Positions 1 to 4,366 of a stretch of 5,020 nucleotides of DNA are shown here, one piece after another. The translations under genes were made by a program, and so were the position numbers. The notes under the pieces were generated by a model. It was not told the origin of the DNA, did not search any database, and saw only the letters and a list, made by a program, of their open reading frames with translations. The stretch comes from CAVSUR01 sp052143655 (lineage in GTDB: Bacteria > Actinomycetota > Actinomycetes > Streptosporangiales > Streptosporangiaceae), in contig JBKQSL010000129.1 of the NCBI GenBank assembly GCA_052143655.1, forward strand, positions 1 to 5,020, given 5' to 3'. Position 1 is the stretch's first letter, and every line of letters starts with the position of its first letter.

Positions 1-224
1 CCCGCATCGATGTGCCCACGCTGGTGATTCACGGGGATGCCGACCGCATACTTCCCAACGCGTCTGCGGGACTGCGCACCGCCAAGCTCATCAAGGGGGC
101 GCGCCTGCTGGTCGTGAAGGACGGTCCGCACTGCGTCCCGTGGACGCACTCGGAAGAGGTGAACGCTGAATTGCTGAGCTTCCTGGGCAAGAGTGCCGGC
201 AAGTCAGAAAAGAAGGTTTCCTGA
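1..224 (+). CDS. alpha/beta hydrolase, C-terminal part (non-heme chloroperoxidase/esterase type), 5' truncated by window edge
   Basis: Only the last 73 codons are visible, read from base 3. The segment VPTLVIHGDADRILP is the strand carrying the catalytic acid of the alpha/beta-hydrolase fold; the Asp just before RILP is the likely acid. About 29 residues later GPHCVPWTH carries the catalytic His (in GPH). The WTH that follows, then EEVNAELLSFL, closely resembles the tail of bacterial cofactor-free chloroperoxidases/arylesterases. The nucleophile Ser lies upstream of the window. These enzymes hydrolyse esters and can show perhydrolase/haloperoxidase activity; the true substrate cannot be told from this end. 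The tail GKSAGKSEKK is polar and lysine-rich, probably disordered. The gene stops 74 bases before the SDR gene on the same strand with no obvious terminator between, so the two may share a transcript. The family is secure, the substrate unknown. Confidence 0.88.
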   Translation, partial: RIDVPTLVIHGDADRILPNASAGLRTAKLIKGARLLVVKDGPHCVPWTHSEEVNAELLSFLGKSAGKSEKKVS

Positions 225-288
225 GCGACTAGCTTCGTAAGACGGAGCGCGACCTGACCGGTACCAGGGAAACTGATGAAGCCCTAAC

Positions 289-294
289 AGGAGG
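289..294 (+). promoter_or_regulatory. Shine-Dalgarno AGGAGG of the SDR gene
   Basis: A full-consensus AGGAGG ends 4 bases before GTG at 299. The spacing is slightly short, but no other start codon in this frame is near, and the glycine-rich nucleotide-binding motif begins only about 10 residues into the protein. This fixes GTG 299 as the start. Confidence 0.8.
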
Positions 295-298
295 ACTG

Positions 299-1144
299 GT
301 GCCTGACACGCGAATCGCCCTGGTGACCGGTGCGACCGCAGGCCTGGGCCGGGCGATCGCGGCAGCCCTCGCCGAGCAAGGGATGCACATCCTCGTGCAC
401 GGCCGCGACGCCAAGCGCGCAGCCGCCGTCGTGGACCAGATCGCCGGATCCGGCGGCACCGCCCAGGCTGTTCTCGCTGACCTGGCCTCGCTTGAACAGG
501 TCTGCGAGCTGGCAGACCAGGTGAGTGCTGGCCATGACACCATCGCGCTGCTGGTCAACAACGCCGGGGTCGGAGCAGGCAGGCCGCCCTACCGCAAGCG
601 GCAGCTCAGCGCCGACGGCCACGAGCTGCGCCTGGCCGTCAACTACCTCGCCCCGGCGCTGCTCGCCCGGCGGCTGATCCCGGCGCTCAAGAACGGGGCA
701 CCCGCCCGGATCGTCAATGTCGGCTCGGTCGGGCAGGCTCCCGTCGACTTCGCCGACCTGCGGATGGACAGCCACTACACCGGTGCCCAGGCGTACTACC
801 GCAGCAAGTTCGCCTTCGCCGCGTTCACCTTCGACCTCGCCGAAGAGCTCGCGGGCAGCGGAATCAGTGTCAACTGCCTGCACCCGGCATCCCTGATGAA
901 CACCCACATGGTCCGGCAATCGATGATCCCGCCCATGTCCACCGTAGCCGCCGGCGTCAAGGCGGTCATGAACCTGGCAACCGGACCGGCCGGCGGCACG
1001 GTCACCGGGCGTTACTTCGACGGCATGAACGAAGCCAGAGCACACGAAGGAACCTACGATCCAGCGACCCGGTCCCGGCTGCGCACAGACACCGCCGAAC
1101 TGCTGGCGCCCTTCCTGACCGGCAGCGACCGAGCCACCCCGTAG
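299..1144 (+). CDS. SDR family NAD(P)-dependent oxidoreductase (classical type)
   Basis: This is a 281-residue classical short-chain dehydrogenase/reductase, a cytosolic Rossmann-fold enzyme that interconverts alcohols and ketones/aldehydes. The cofactor motif TGATAGLG is at residues 10-17. Arg36 after the second strand (HGRD) suggests preference for NADP(H). Asp61-Leu62 is the usual adenine contact, and NNAG is at 87-90. The catalytic set is complete: Asn115, Ser143, Tyr166 and Lys170 (YYRSK). HPASLMNT after the sixth strand replaces the usual HPG. The overall pattern resembles the retinol-dehydrogenase-like SDRs common in actinomycetes. The start is GTG 299, chosen for its strong ribosome binding site. 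It follows an alpha/beta hydrolase gene, so the pair may act on the same ester/alcohol/ketone substrate, but this is inference. Class and catalytic competence are well supported; the substrate is unknown. Confidence 0.95.
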   Translation: MPDTRIALVTGATAGLGRAIAAALAEQGMHILVHGRDAKRAAAVVDQIAGSGGTAQAVLADLASLEQVCELADQVSAGHDTIALLVNNAGVGAGRPPYRKRQLSADGHELRLAVNYLAPALLARRLIPALKNGAPARIVNVGSVGQAPVDFADLRMDSHYTGAQAYYRSKFAFAAFTFDLAEELAGSGISVNCLHPASLMNTHMVRQSMIPPMSTVAAGVKAVMNLATGPAGGTVTGRYFDGMNEARAHEGTYDPATRSRLRTDTAELLAPFLTGSDRATP

Positions 1145-1412
1145 CCGAGGCCCATCAGACCCACCTAGCCGCGCACATTACGAGCCAGCACGCCTACGTT
1201 CCACGGCGACACCATCGCATGCCTGTGGGGTGCCGCTCTTGTCACCGCCTCTGCCGCCGGGCCCAGCACTCTTCCCGCGAACCAGCCGCCGCGACTGAGA
1301 CCAGCACCAAGACTCAGCGAAGACAAGAAAACTGTCATTATCCGATGTTCGGCTTAGCGGCGCCGTAGGTCTTTTCCGCGATCCAGGTGGGGGGACTATA
1401 CCCGTGACATCA
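1145..1412. other. intergenic region between convergent SDR and hydrolase genes
   Basis: No convincing gene lies here. The left part (1145-1330) holds no recognisable signal or T-tailed hairpin. The right part carries repeat copy 1 and one arm of an inverted repeat that reaches into the end of the hydrolase gene. A 49-codon ORF (1219-1368, plus strand) containing CRSCHRLC has no ribosome binding site and is not called. Confidence 0.6.
1341..1376 (-). repeat. direct repeat, copy 1 (possible remnant of a gene 3' end)
   Basis: The sequence matches 3138-3173 in the same orientation over 36 bases with three differences: AG against CC at 1356-1357, and T against C at 1374. Upstream, TGTCA (1333-1337) is also shared with 3130-3134. 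On the minus strand it reads EKTYGAAKPNIG and ends in TAA (1340-1338). Copy 2 reads EKTYGAGKPNIGL and ends in TGA. The GAA/GAG difference is synonymous, which hints at a coding past. Here the open minus frame is only about 23 codons and has no start codon, so it is not a gene today. Confidence 0.8.
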
Positions 1413-1425
1413 TCACTCCTGGATC
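1380..1425 (-). terminator. inverted repeat spanning the hydrolase stop codon, possible terminator
   Basis: GATCCAGG (1380-1387) and CCTGGATC (1418-1425) are perfect 8-base inverted arms separated by 30 bases. Inside them GTGA (1404-1407) and TCAC (1413-1416) form a small second stem, and GGG/CCC around 1392-1403 can form another. The arms enclose the minus-strand stop codon TGA (1415-1413). No U-tract follows on the minus strand, so if it terminates it is a tail-less actinomycete-type structure. Function is uncertain. Confidence 0.35.
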
Positions 1426-2036
1426 CCGGCGATGACCTCTGCGGTGGTGAGCACCTCGGCGTAGAGCGGTCCGTTGAGCTCGACGGCGGCGTGCATCCAC
1501 TCCTTGGTAAATGAAGCGGTCGCGTCCTTGACCAGCGTGACCGCATAGCCGAGTTCCATAGCCCAGCGGCCGGTGCCTTCCACGCAGCCCCGTGCAGTCA
1601 GCCCGGCCAAGATGATGTGCTCGATGCCGTGCTGGCGAAGTTGCTGGCCGAGGTCGGTGTGGGCGAAGCCGCTGATGCCCCAGTGCTCGGTCGCCACGAT
1701 GTCGCCGTCCCGCGGGGCGAAATCCGGGTACCACTTTCCGCCCTTCGTGCCCGCCGCGTACAGCTCCTTCTCACGCAGCCGCCGCTGTACAGGCGCTGGC
1801 CGCAGCCAGCCCTCCAGGTCTCCCGTGTGGTAGCGGCGATGCGGGGCGATGACGACCTGAATGCCCGCGGCACGCACTGCGCCCAGCAACTCGCGGATGT
1901 GCTGGTGCAGACCGACAGACTCGGCAACCTCCTTGAGCAGCGGGTAGATCCCGCCGTCCTCGGCGAAGAAGTCGTTGTACGGGTCGACGAGGACGAACGC
2001 GGTCCTGGCGGTGTCGTAGCTGTTTGTCATGGACAT
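1413..2036 (-). CDS. isochorismatase-like cysteine hydrolase
   Basis: This 207-residue protein has the isochorismatase/nicotinamidase fold, a cytosolic family that cleaves amides, carbamates or vinyl ethers through a Cys nucleophile. The N-terminal strand FVLVDPYNDFF carries the catalytic Asp18. Cys151 sits in LTARGCVEGTGRWAMELGY, the family's nucleophile elbow, and the C-terminal KDATASF and NGPLYAEVLTTAEV are also typical. The catalytic Lys expected in the strand before SGF is absent: this stretch reads TEHWGISGF, with Glu117/His118 there. This matches my memory of a cysteine-hydrolase subgroup with EHW at this point, so it is probably not a simple nicotinamidase. Two starts are possible, ATG 2036 and ATG 2030; neither has a clear Shine-Dalgarno. 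It is divergent from a GlxA-like regulator 76 bases away, a common pairing that suggests the regulator controls it. The substrate is unknown. Confidence 0.9.
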   Translation of the reverse strand: MSMTNSYDTARTAFVLVDPYNDFFAEDGGIYPLLKEVAESVGLHQHIRELLGAVRAAGIQVVIAPHRRYHTGDLEGWLRPAPVQRRLREKELYAAGTKGGKWYPDFAPRDGDIVATEHWGISGFAHTDLGQQLRQHGIEHIILAGLTARGCVEGTGRWAMELGYAVTLVKDATASFTKEWMHAAVELNGPLYAEVLTTAEVIAGIQE

Positions 2037-2112
2037 CAGTCTTGGCGAGGTGACGTGGGTATACCAGTGGCCTGGATGTCACTGATCGCGGGTTTCGTGC
2101 CACAATGCTGGT
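2037..2112. promoter_or_regulatory. divergent control region between hydrolase and GlxA-type regulator, with candidate operator
   Basis: These 76 bases must hold both promoters. CAGTG (2065-2069) and CACTG (2080-2084) form an inverted repeat with centres 15 bases apart, a plausible operator for the adjacent regulator. GGTATACC (2058-2065) is a palindrome; its minus-strand TATACC could be the -10 box of the hydrolase gene, giving a leader of about 15 bases. I see no convincing -35 box for that promoter. The assignment rests on position and symmetry only. Confidence 0.45.
2101..2106 (+). promoter_or_regulatory. candidate -10 box of the GlxA-type regulator gene, leaderless transcript
   Basis: CACAAT ends 6 bases before the A of ATG 2113, so transcription would begin at or next to the start codon. 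There is no Shine-Dalgarno before the gene (the sequence is GCTGGT-ATG), which fits a leaderless mRNA, common in actinomycetes. The -35 box is weak (TGTCAC at 2077-2082, 18-base spacer). Confidence 0.4.
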
Positions 2113-3066
2113 ATGGCCGCTTTCCGGCGCGTCGCCGCCTACGCCCCGCCCGGGGCCGTCGGGCTTGGCCTGGGCCTGGCCAGCGCGATCTTCCAGGCCA
2201 GGCCCGGGCTCTCCGCATTCAAGTTCGATCTCTGCGCCGGACGGCCCGGGCGGCTGGCCACCGATCTGGGCGTGCCCGTCCTGGTGGAGCACGGCCCGGA
2301 ACTGTTCGCCGAGGCGGACCTGATCTTGCTGCTGCCGGGCGCGAGCTTCGCCGAACCACCTCCCGGGCACGTTGTTTCGGCGCTGCTCGCCGCGCGCGAA
2401 CGCGGCGCCACGCTGGCCGCCCATTGCCTGGGCGTGTTTCACCTGGCGGCGACCGGGCTGCTCGACGGACTGGAAGTCACCACGCACTGGCAGTACGCTG
2501 ACCGCCTCACCGCGTGCTATCCGCGGGTGCGGGTCCGGCCGGAGGCCCTCTACCTCGATCAGGGGAACATCGTCACCGGCGCCGGTGCGGCGGCCGGGAT
2601 CGACATGTGCCTGCATCTGATCCGCCGCTACCACGGAGCGGCACTGGCCAACTCGATCGCGCGGATCCTGGTTACCCCGCCGCACCGGGACGGCGGGCAG
2701 CAGCAGTTCATTACCGCGCCGCTGGCGGACGGCGGCGACGGGGACCGGCTGGCCGGCGTGATCGCGTGGGCCAGGGCGAACCTGGACCGCCAGCTACCGC
2801 TCGACGAGCTCGCGGCCCGCGCGCTGATGAGCCGGCGGTCGTTCGTCCGCCATTTCAAGGCGGCCACCGGCGCCACACCGCACGCCTGGCTGCTCAGCCA
2901 GCGGCTCAGCCTGGCCCAGGAGCTACTCGAAACCACGAGCCTGCCCGTGGAGCAGATCGCGGAACGGGTCGGCTACCGCAGCGCTGCCGTTTTCCGCGAG
3001 CAATTCGCGGCCCGGCGAGGCCTCGCGCCACGCGACTACCGGCGTACCTTCAGCCGTACGACGTGA
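2113..3066 (+). CDS. GlxA/FtrA family transcriptional regulator (DJ-1/PfpI domain plus AraC-type HTH)
   Basis: This 317-residue cytosolic DNA-binding regulator has two domains. Residues 5-190 form a class-I glutamine-amidotransferase-like (DJ-1/PfpI) sensor with ADLILLLPG (68-76), AAHCLGVFHLAATGLLDG around Cys105, TTHWQYAD with His125, and AAGIDMCLHLIRR (160-172). The linker PPHRDGGQQQF (189-199) is a hallmark of this family. Residues 212-313 are an AraC-type double helix-turn-helix: LPLDELAARALMSRRSFVRHFK, then LPVEQIAERVGYRSAAVFREQF. The N-terminal stretch AYAPPGAVGLGLGLASAIF lacks the acidic residue usual after the first strand, so the domain more likely binds a ligand than catalyses. Start ATG 2113 suits the first DJ-1 strand RRVAAYAP. 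It is transcribed away from the isochorismatase-like gene, the standard arrangement for a regulator and its target. The effector is unknown. Confidence 0.94.
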   Translation: MAAFRRVAAYAPPGAVGLGLGLASAIFQARPGLSAFKFDLCAGRPGRLATDLGVPVLVEHGPELFAEADLILLLPGASFAEPPPGHVVSALLAARERGATLAAHCLGVFHLAATGLLDGLEVTTHWQYADRLTACYPRVRVRPEALYLDQGNIVTGAGAAAGIDMCLHLIRRYHGAALANSIARILVTPPHRDGGQQQFITAPLADGGDGDRLAGVIAWARANLDRQLPLDELAARALMSRRSFVRHFKAATGATPHAWLLSQRLSLAQELLETTSLPVEQIAERVGYRSAAVFREQFAARRGLAPRDYRRTFSRTT

Positions 3067-3137
3067 ACGCCCGCTCCGCCTCCGAGATCACCCGCTTACC
3101 CCTGGCCCCAGTACGCCCGGCCAAACAAATGTCAAAG

Positions 3138-3173
3138 TCCGATGTTCGGCTTCCCGGCGCCGTAGGTCTTCTC
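3138..3173 (-). repeat. direct repeat, copy 2
   Basis: This is the partner of 1341-1376, in the same orientation with 33 of 36 bases identical. It lies between the regulator stop (3066) and the antitoxin promoter. On the minus strand it reads EKTYGAGKPNIGL then TGA (3134-3132); the frame is closed by another stop a few codons upstream and has no start. Just beyond it CTGAG (3177-3181) and CTCAG (3191-3195) form a short inverted repeat that copy 1 lacks. The two copies bracket the hydrolase/regulator pair. Confidence 0.8.
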
Positions 3174-3211
3174 TGGCTGAGATCGCCTGACTCAGTCTGG
3201 TGCCGGACAGG

Positions 3212-3249
3212 CTCGACCCTCGCCGCAACTGAGTATGATAAATGTATGA
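3212..3249 (+). promoter_or_regulatory. vapBC promoter, leaderless, with possible operator repeats
   Basis: TATGAT (3234-3239) is a near-consensus -10 box and ends 6 bases before ATG 3246, so transcription should start at the initiation codon; no Shine-Dalgarno is present. CTCGAC (3212-3217) is a possible -35 box with a 16-base spacer. GTATGA occurs twice (3233-3238 and 3244-3249), 11 bases apart, about one helical turn, covering the -10 box and start codon. That would suit repression by the ribbon-helix-helix antitoxin. The patch is clearly AT-rich compared with its surroundings. Confidence 0.6.
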
Positions 3250-3503
3250 AAAGAATTACTGTCAGCCTTCCCGATGAACTGGCAGAGCAGGTCAAGCGGG
3301 CCGCAGGCGGCGAGCGCCGGGTCAGCTCCTACGTGGCCGCAGCGCTTGAGGACTACACCGAGCGAGAGGACCTGGAAGAGGTGCTGGCCTCGTGGAATTC
3401 CGAGACGCCCGTGCCGGAGGAAGTCTGGCGACAGGTTCAGGGCGAGCTAGCCGAAGCCGGCCTCACCAGCCAGCCCAGACGAGATGACAGGCTGGCCGGG
3501 TGA
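3246..3503 (+). CDS. vapB: ribbon-helix-helix antitoxin, VapB/CopG type
   Basis: This is an 85-residue cytosolic antitoxin. The N-terminus MKRITVSLPDELAEQVKRAA is a classic ribbon-helix-helix: a DNA-contacting strand (KRITVSL), then helix A. Helix B, VSSYVAAALEDYTERED, follows after a GGERR turn. The C-terminal half is acidic and helical (EDLEEVLASWNSETPVPEEVWRQVQGELAEAG) and should bind and neutralise the toxin. Start ATG 3246 is set by the RHH motif and by a -10 box exactly placed for a leaderless transcript. The first codons (AAA AGA ATT ACT) are AT-rich and include the rare AGA, typical of unstructured leaderless starts. The stop overlaps the toxin's GTG (GTGA), so the two are translationally coupled. 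The protein probably represses its own promoter through the GTATGA repeats. Family assignment is firm; the VapB name rests on the PIN partner. Confidence 0.9.
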   Translation: MKRITVSLPDELAEQVKRAAGGERRVSSYVAAALEDYTEREDLEEVLASWNSETPVPEEVWRQVQGELAEAGLTSQPRRDDRLAG

Positions 3504-3895
3504 CAGCCGGCGCGGTAGCCGGGCTCACCCTCGACACCGGCGCGCTTCTTGCGCTTGACCATCCCGGCAAGGCGATTGTCATGCAGGCCCGCCTGGATGA
3601 GACCCTGCGGCGCGGGGGTACCGTCTGCGTTCCCGCCGGCACCATCGCGCAGGCGCGGCGCAGTTCCCGTCAGGTCCGCCTGGCCCGGCTGCTCAAGTCG
3701 CGGGACATCGACATCGCCGTCATGACGCCGAACGTCGCGCGGAGCGTGGGGCTGCTGTGCGCGCGCAGCGGCCACGACGATGTCATCGACGTTCACGTGG
3801 CGCTCTGTGCCAGGGAGCGCAGGCACGCCGTCGCCACCAGCGACCCTGATGACATTCTGCGCATCGACCATGCACTGCCGGTCATCAAGGTCTAG
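3500..3895 (+). CDS. vapC: PIN-domain toxin, VapC type ribonuclease
   Basis: This 131-residue PIN-fold protein is the likely toxin of the pair; VapC toxins are Mg2+-dependent ribonucleases that cut tRNA or rRNA. LTLDTGALLALD holds the first catalytic Asp (Asp12). HDDVIDVHVALCARE has Asp94/Asp97 of the central acidic cluster, and VATSDPDDI has Asp115 near the C-terminus. The second acidic position, usually Glu in the helix near residues 40-50, is not evident: the stretch reads VPAGTIAQARR, as I recall from a group of actinomycete PIN proteins. GTG 3500 overlaps the antitoxin TGA by three bases and has no strong ribosome binding site, so translation depends on coupling. Size and gene order (antitoxin first) are normal for VapBC. 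The RNA target cannot be predicted. Confidence 0.88.
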   Translation: MTAGAVAGLTLDTGALLALDHPGKAIVMQARLDETLRRGGTVCVPAGTIAQARRSSRQVRLARLLKSRDIDIAVMTPNVARSVGLLCARSGHDDVIDVHVALCARERRHAVATSDPDDILRIDHALPVIKV

Positions 3896-3977
3896 ATCGC
3901 AGGTAACAGGACAGCCGAAGTCCTCCTGTGCGTGGTCCCGCGACCTCGCTGGCGCTTGGCGCTGCTCACGCGGGATA

Positions 3978-4022
3978 GCCAGTGACATCACTACTGGCAC
4001 TGCTGCAAAGCAGCCGGGCTGC
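3978..4022 (+). terminator. tandem hairpins downstream of vapC, candidate terminator
   Basis: GCCAGT (3978-3983) pairs with ACTGGC (3993-3998) over a 9-base loop. Four bases further, GCTGC (4002-4006) pairs with GCAGC (4010-4014) over AAA. The same GCAGC can instead pair with GCTGC at 4018-4022 over CGG, so the second hairpin has two exclusive forms. It lies 83 bases after the vapC stop and has no U-tract, so termination is only a possibility. Confidence 0.4.
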
Positions 4023-4042
4023 GCTCAGCGCGGAGGGTAGCA

Positions 4043-4073
4043 GCGCCGCGTTACCGGCAGGCCACTGCGGCGC
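4043..4073. repeat. inverted repeat GCGCCGC / GCGGCGC
   Basis: Perfect 7-base arms (4043-4049 and 4067-4073) enclose a 17-base loop. Such stems arise fairly often by chance in GC-rich DNA. It is listed because it lies in a run of hairpins between vapC and the next gene. Confidence 0.45.
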
Positions 4074-4132
4074 GGACACCGTGTTACAAGCCGCGCCAAG
4101 AAAATTGGTCACCTAGAACATAGAAGTCCTGG

Positions 4133-4175
4133 CCCCATGGTTGTGACAGCCACGGGGTTTGCGCCCGCCGGGCGC
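4133..4175. terminator. strong tandem hairpin, likely transcription terminator
   Basis: CCCCATGGTTG (4133-4143) folds with CAGCCACGGGG (4147-4157) over a TGA loop: nine Watson-Crick pairs, one G-U wobble and one A-C mismatch. Three T residues follow (4158-4160), then GCGCCC (4161-4166) pairs perfectly with GGGCGC (4170-4175) over GCC. Two compact stems side by side with a short T run fit a tandem, nearly tail-less actinomycete terminator. It would isolate vapBC from the downstream gene and could act in both directions. Confidence 0.6.
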
Positions 4176-4257
4176 ATCGGCGATGTGCACCCAGATGGGT
4201 CCTCTGTCACGTCAGTCATCTGGTGTCTCCTCCGTTTCGGGAGTTACACCGTTTAAA

Positions 4258-4273
4258 CCTACAGTCCTACAGG
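4258..4273 (+). repeat. tandem 8-base direct repeat CCTACAGT/CCTACAGG
   Basis: Two adjacent copies of CCTACAG (4258-4264 and 4266-4272) lie 55 bases upstream of the leader ORF. Just before them is the palindrome GTTTAAAC (4251-4258). Position upstream of a gene suggests a regulator site or promoter element, but no regulator is known and chance is possible. Confidence 0.4.
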
Positions 4274-4316
4274 AGAGGGACGACGACCCACGTATCGTCA
4301 AGACGTCTCTGACCGT

Positions 4317-4322
4317 GAGGAG
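4317..4322 (+). promoter_or_regulatory. Shine-Dalgarno GAGGAG of the leader ORF
   Basis: GAGGAG ends 5 bases before ATG 4328. It matches the consensus at least as well as the site of the main gene downstream, so ribosomes should load here readily. It is the main reason for calling the 8-codon ORF. Confidence 0.6.
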
Positions 4323-4327
4323 ACTGG

Positions 4328-4354
4328 ATGCCCCTCCGGCGGTCGAACCGCTGA
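4328..4354 (+). CDS. 8-codon upstream ORF / leader peptide (MPLRRSNR)
   Basis: ATG 4328 has an excellent Shine-Dalgarno (GAGGAG, 5-base spacing) and is followed by only eight codons, MPLRRSNR, then TGA 4352-4354. Three of eight codons are Arg (CGG, CGG, CGC). The last part contains the hairpin GCGGT-CGA-ACCGC (4339-4351). The stop touches AAGGA, the ribosome binding site of the next gene, whose ATG is 12 bases further on in the same frame. A ribosome translating or stalling on this ORF would open the hairpin and feed or hide the downstream site, so it could serve as a regulatory leader or a coupling device. An alternative is a nonsense mutation or sequencing error in a longer gene starting at 4328. 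No known leader peptide is recognised. Confidence 0.5.
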   Translation: MPLRRSNR

Positions 4355-4359
4355 AAGGA
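4355..4359 (+). promoter_or_regulatory. Shine-Dalgarno AAGGA of the terminal gene
   Basis: AAGGA lies 7 bases before ATG 4367 and directly abuts the TGA of the leader ORF. It supports ATG 4367 over the in-frame ATG codons at 4418 and 4436, which have no such site. Confidence 0.65.
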
Positions 4360-4366
4360 TGGGCAA

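Larger units (their letters stand above)
3896..4327. other. 432-base gene-free region, hairpin-rich, followed by a leader region
   Basis: I see no gene here; open frames in this stretch are unlike coding sequence and lack start signals. It carries several inverted repeats: 3978-3998, 4002-4014 (competing with 4010-4022), 4043-4073, 4133-4157, 4161-4175 and a weak one at 4189-4200. After about 4200 it becomes less GC-rich and likely holds the promoter and leader of the downstream gene, including an 8-base tandem repeat at 4258-4273. No tRNA or known riboswitch pattern was recognised. Confidence 0.6.

Noticed and set aside
276..287. Three-codon ORF (MKP) upstream of the SDR gene
   Set aside because: The AGGGA upstream is modest and the ORF is too short to distinguish from chance.
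284..1045. Long open frame antisense to the SDR gene (253 codons)
   Set aside because: It mirrors the coding strand of a complete SDR gene; high-GC codon bias generates such open antisense frames, and the protein has no recognisable domain.
1219..1368. 49-codon ORF with a CRSCHRLC zinc-knuckle-like motif
   Set aside because: No ribosome binding site and no further metal-ligand pair; it ends inside the direct repeat and composition is not convincingly coding.
2514..3503. Continuous plus-strand frame running from inside the regulator gene into the antitoxin, which could suggest a fusion protein
   Set aside because: The first part is out of frame with the regulator and low-complexity. The antitoxin motif starts exactly at ATG 3246 with its own promoter.
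4200..4366. Possible riboswitch upstream of the terminal gene
   Set aside because: Compared by eye with glycine, SAM-IV, ZTP and cyclic-di-AMP riboswitch cores; none of their conserved elements is present.
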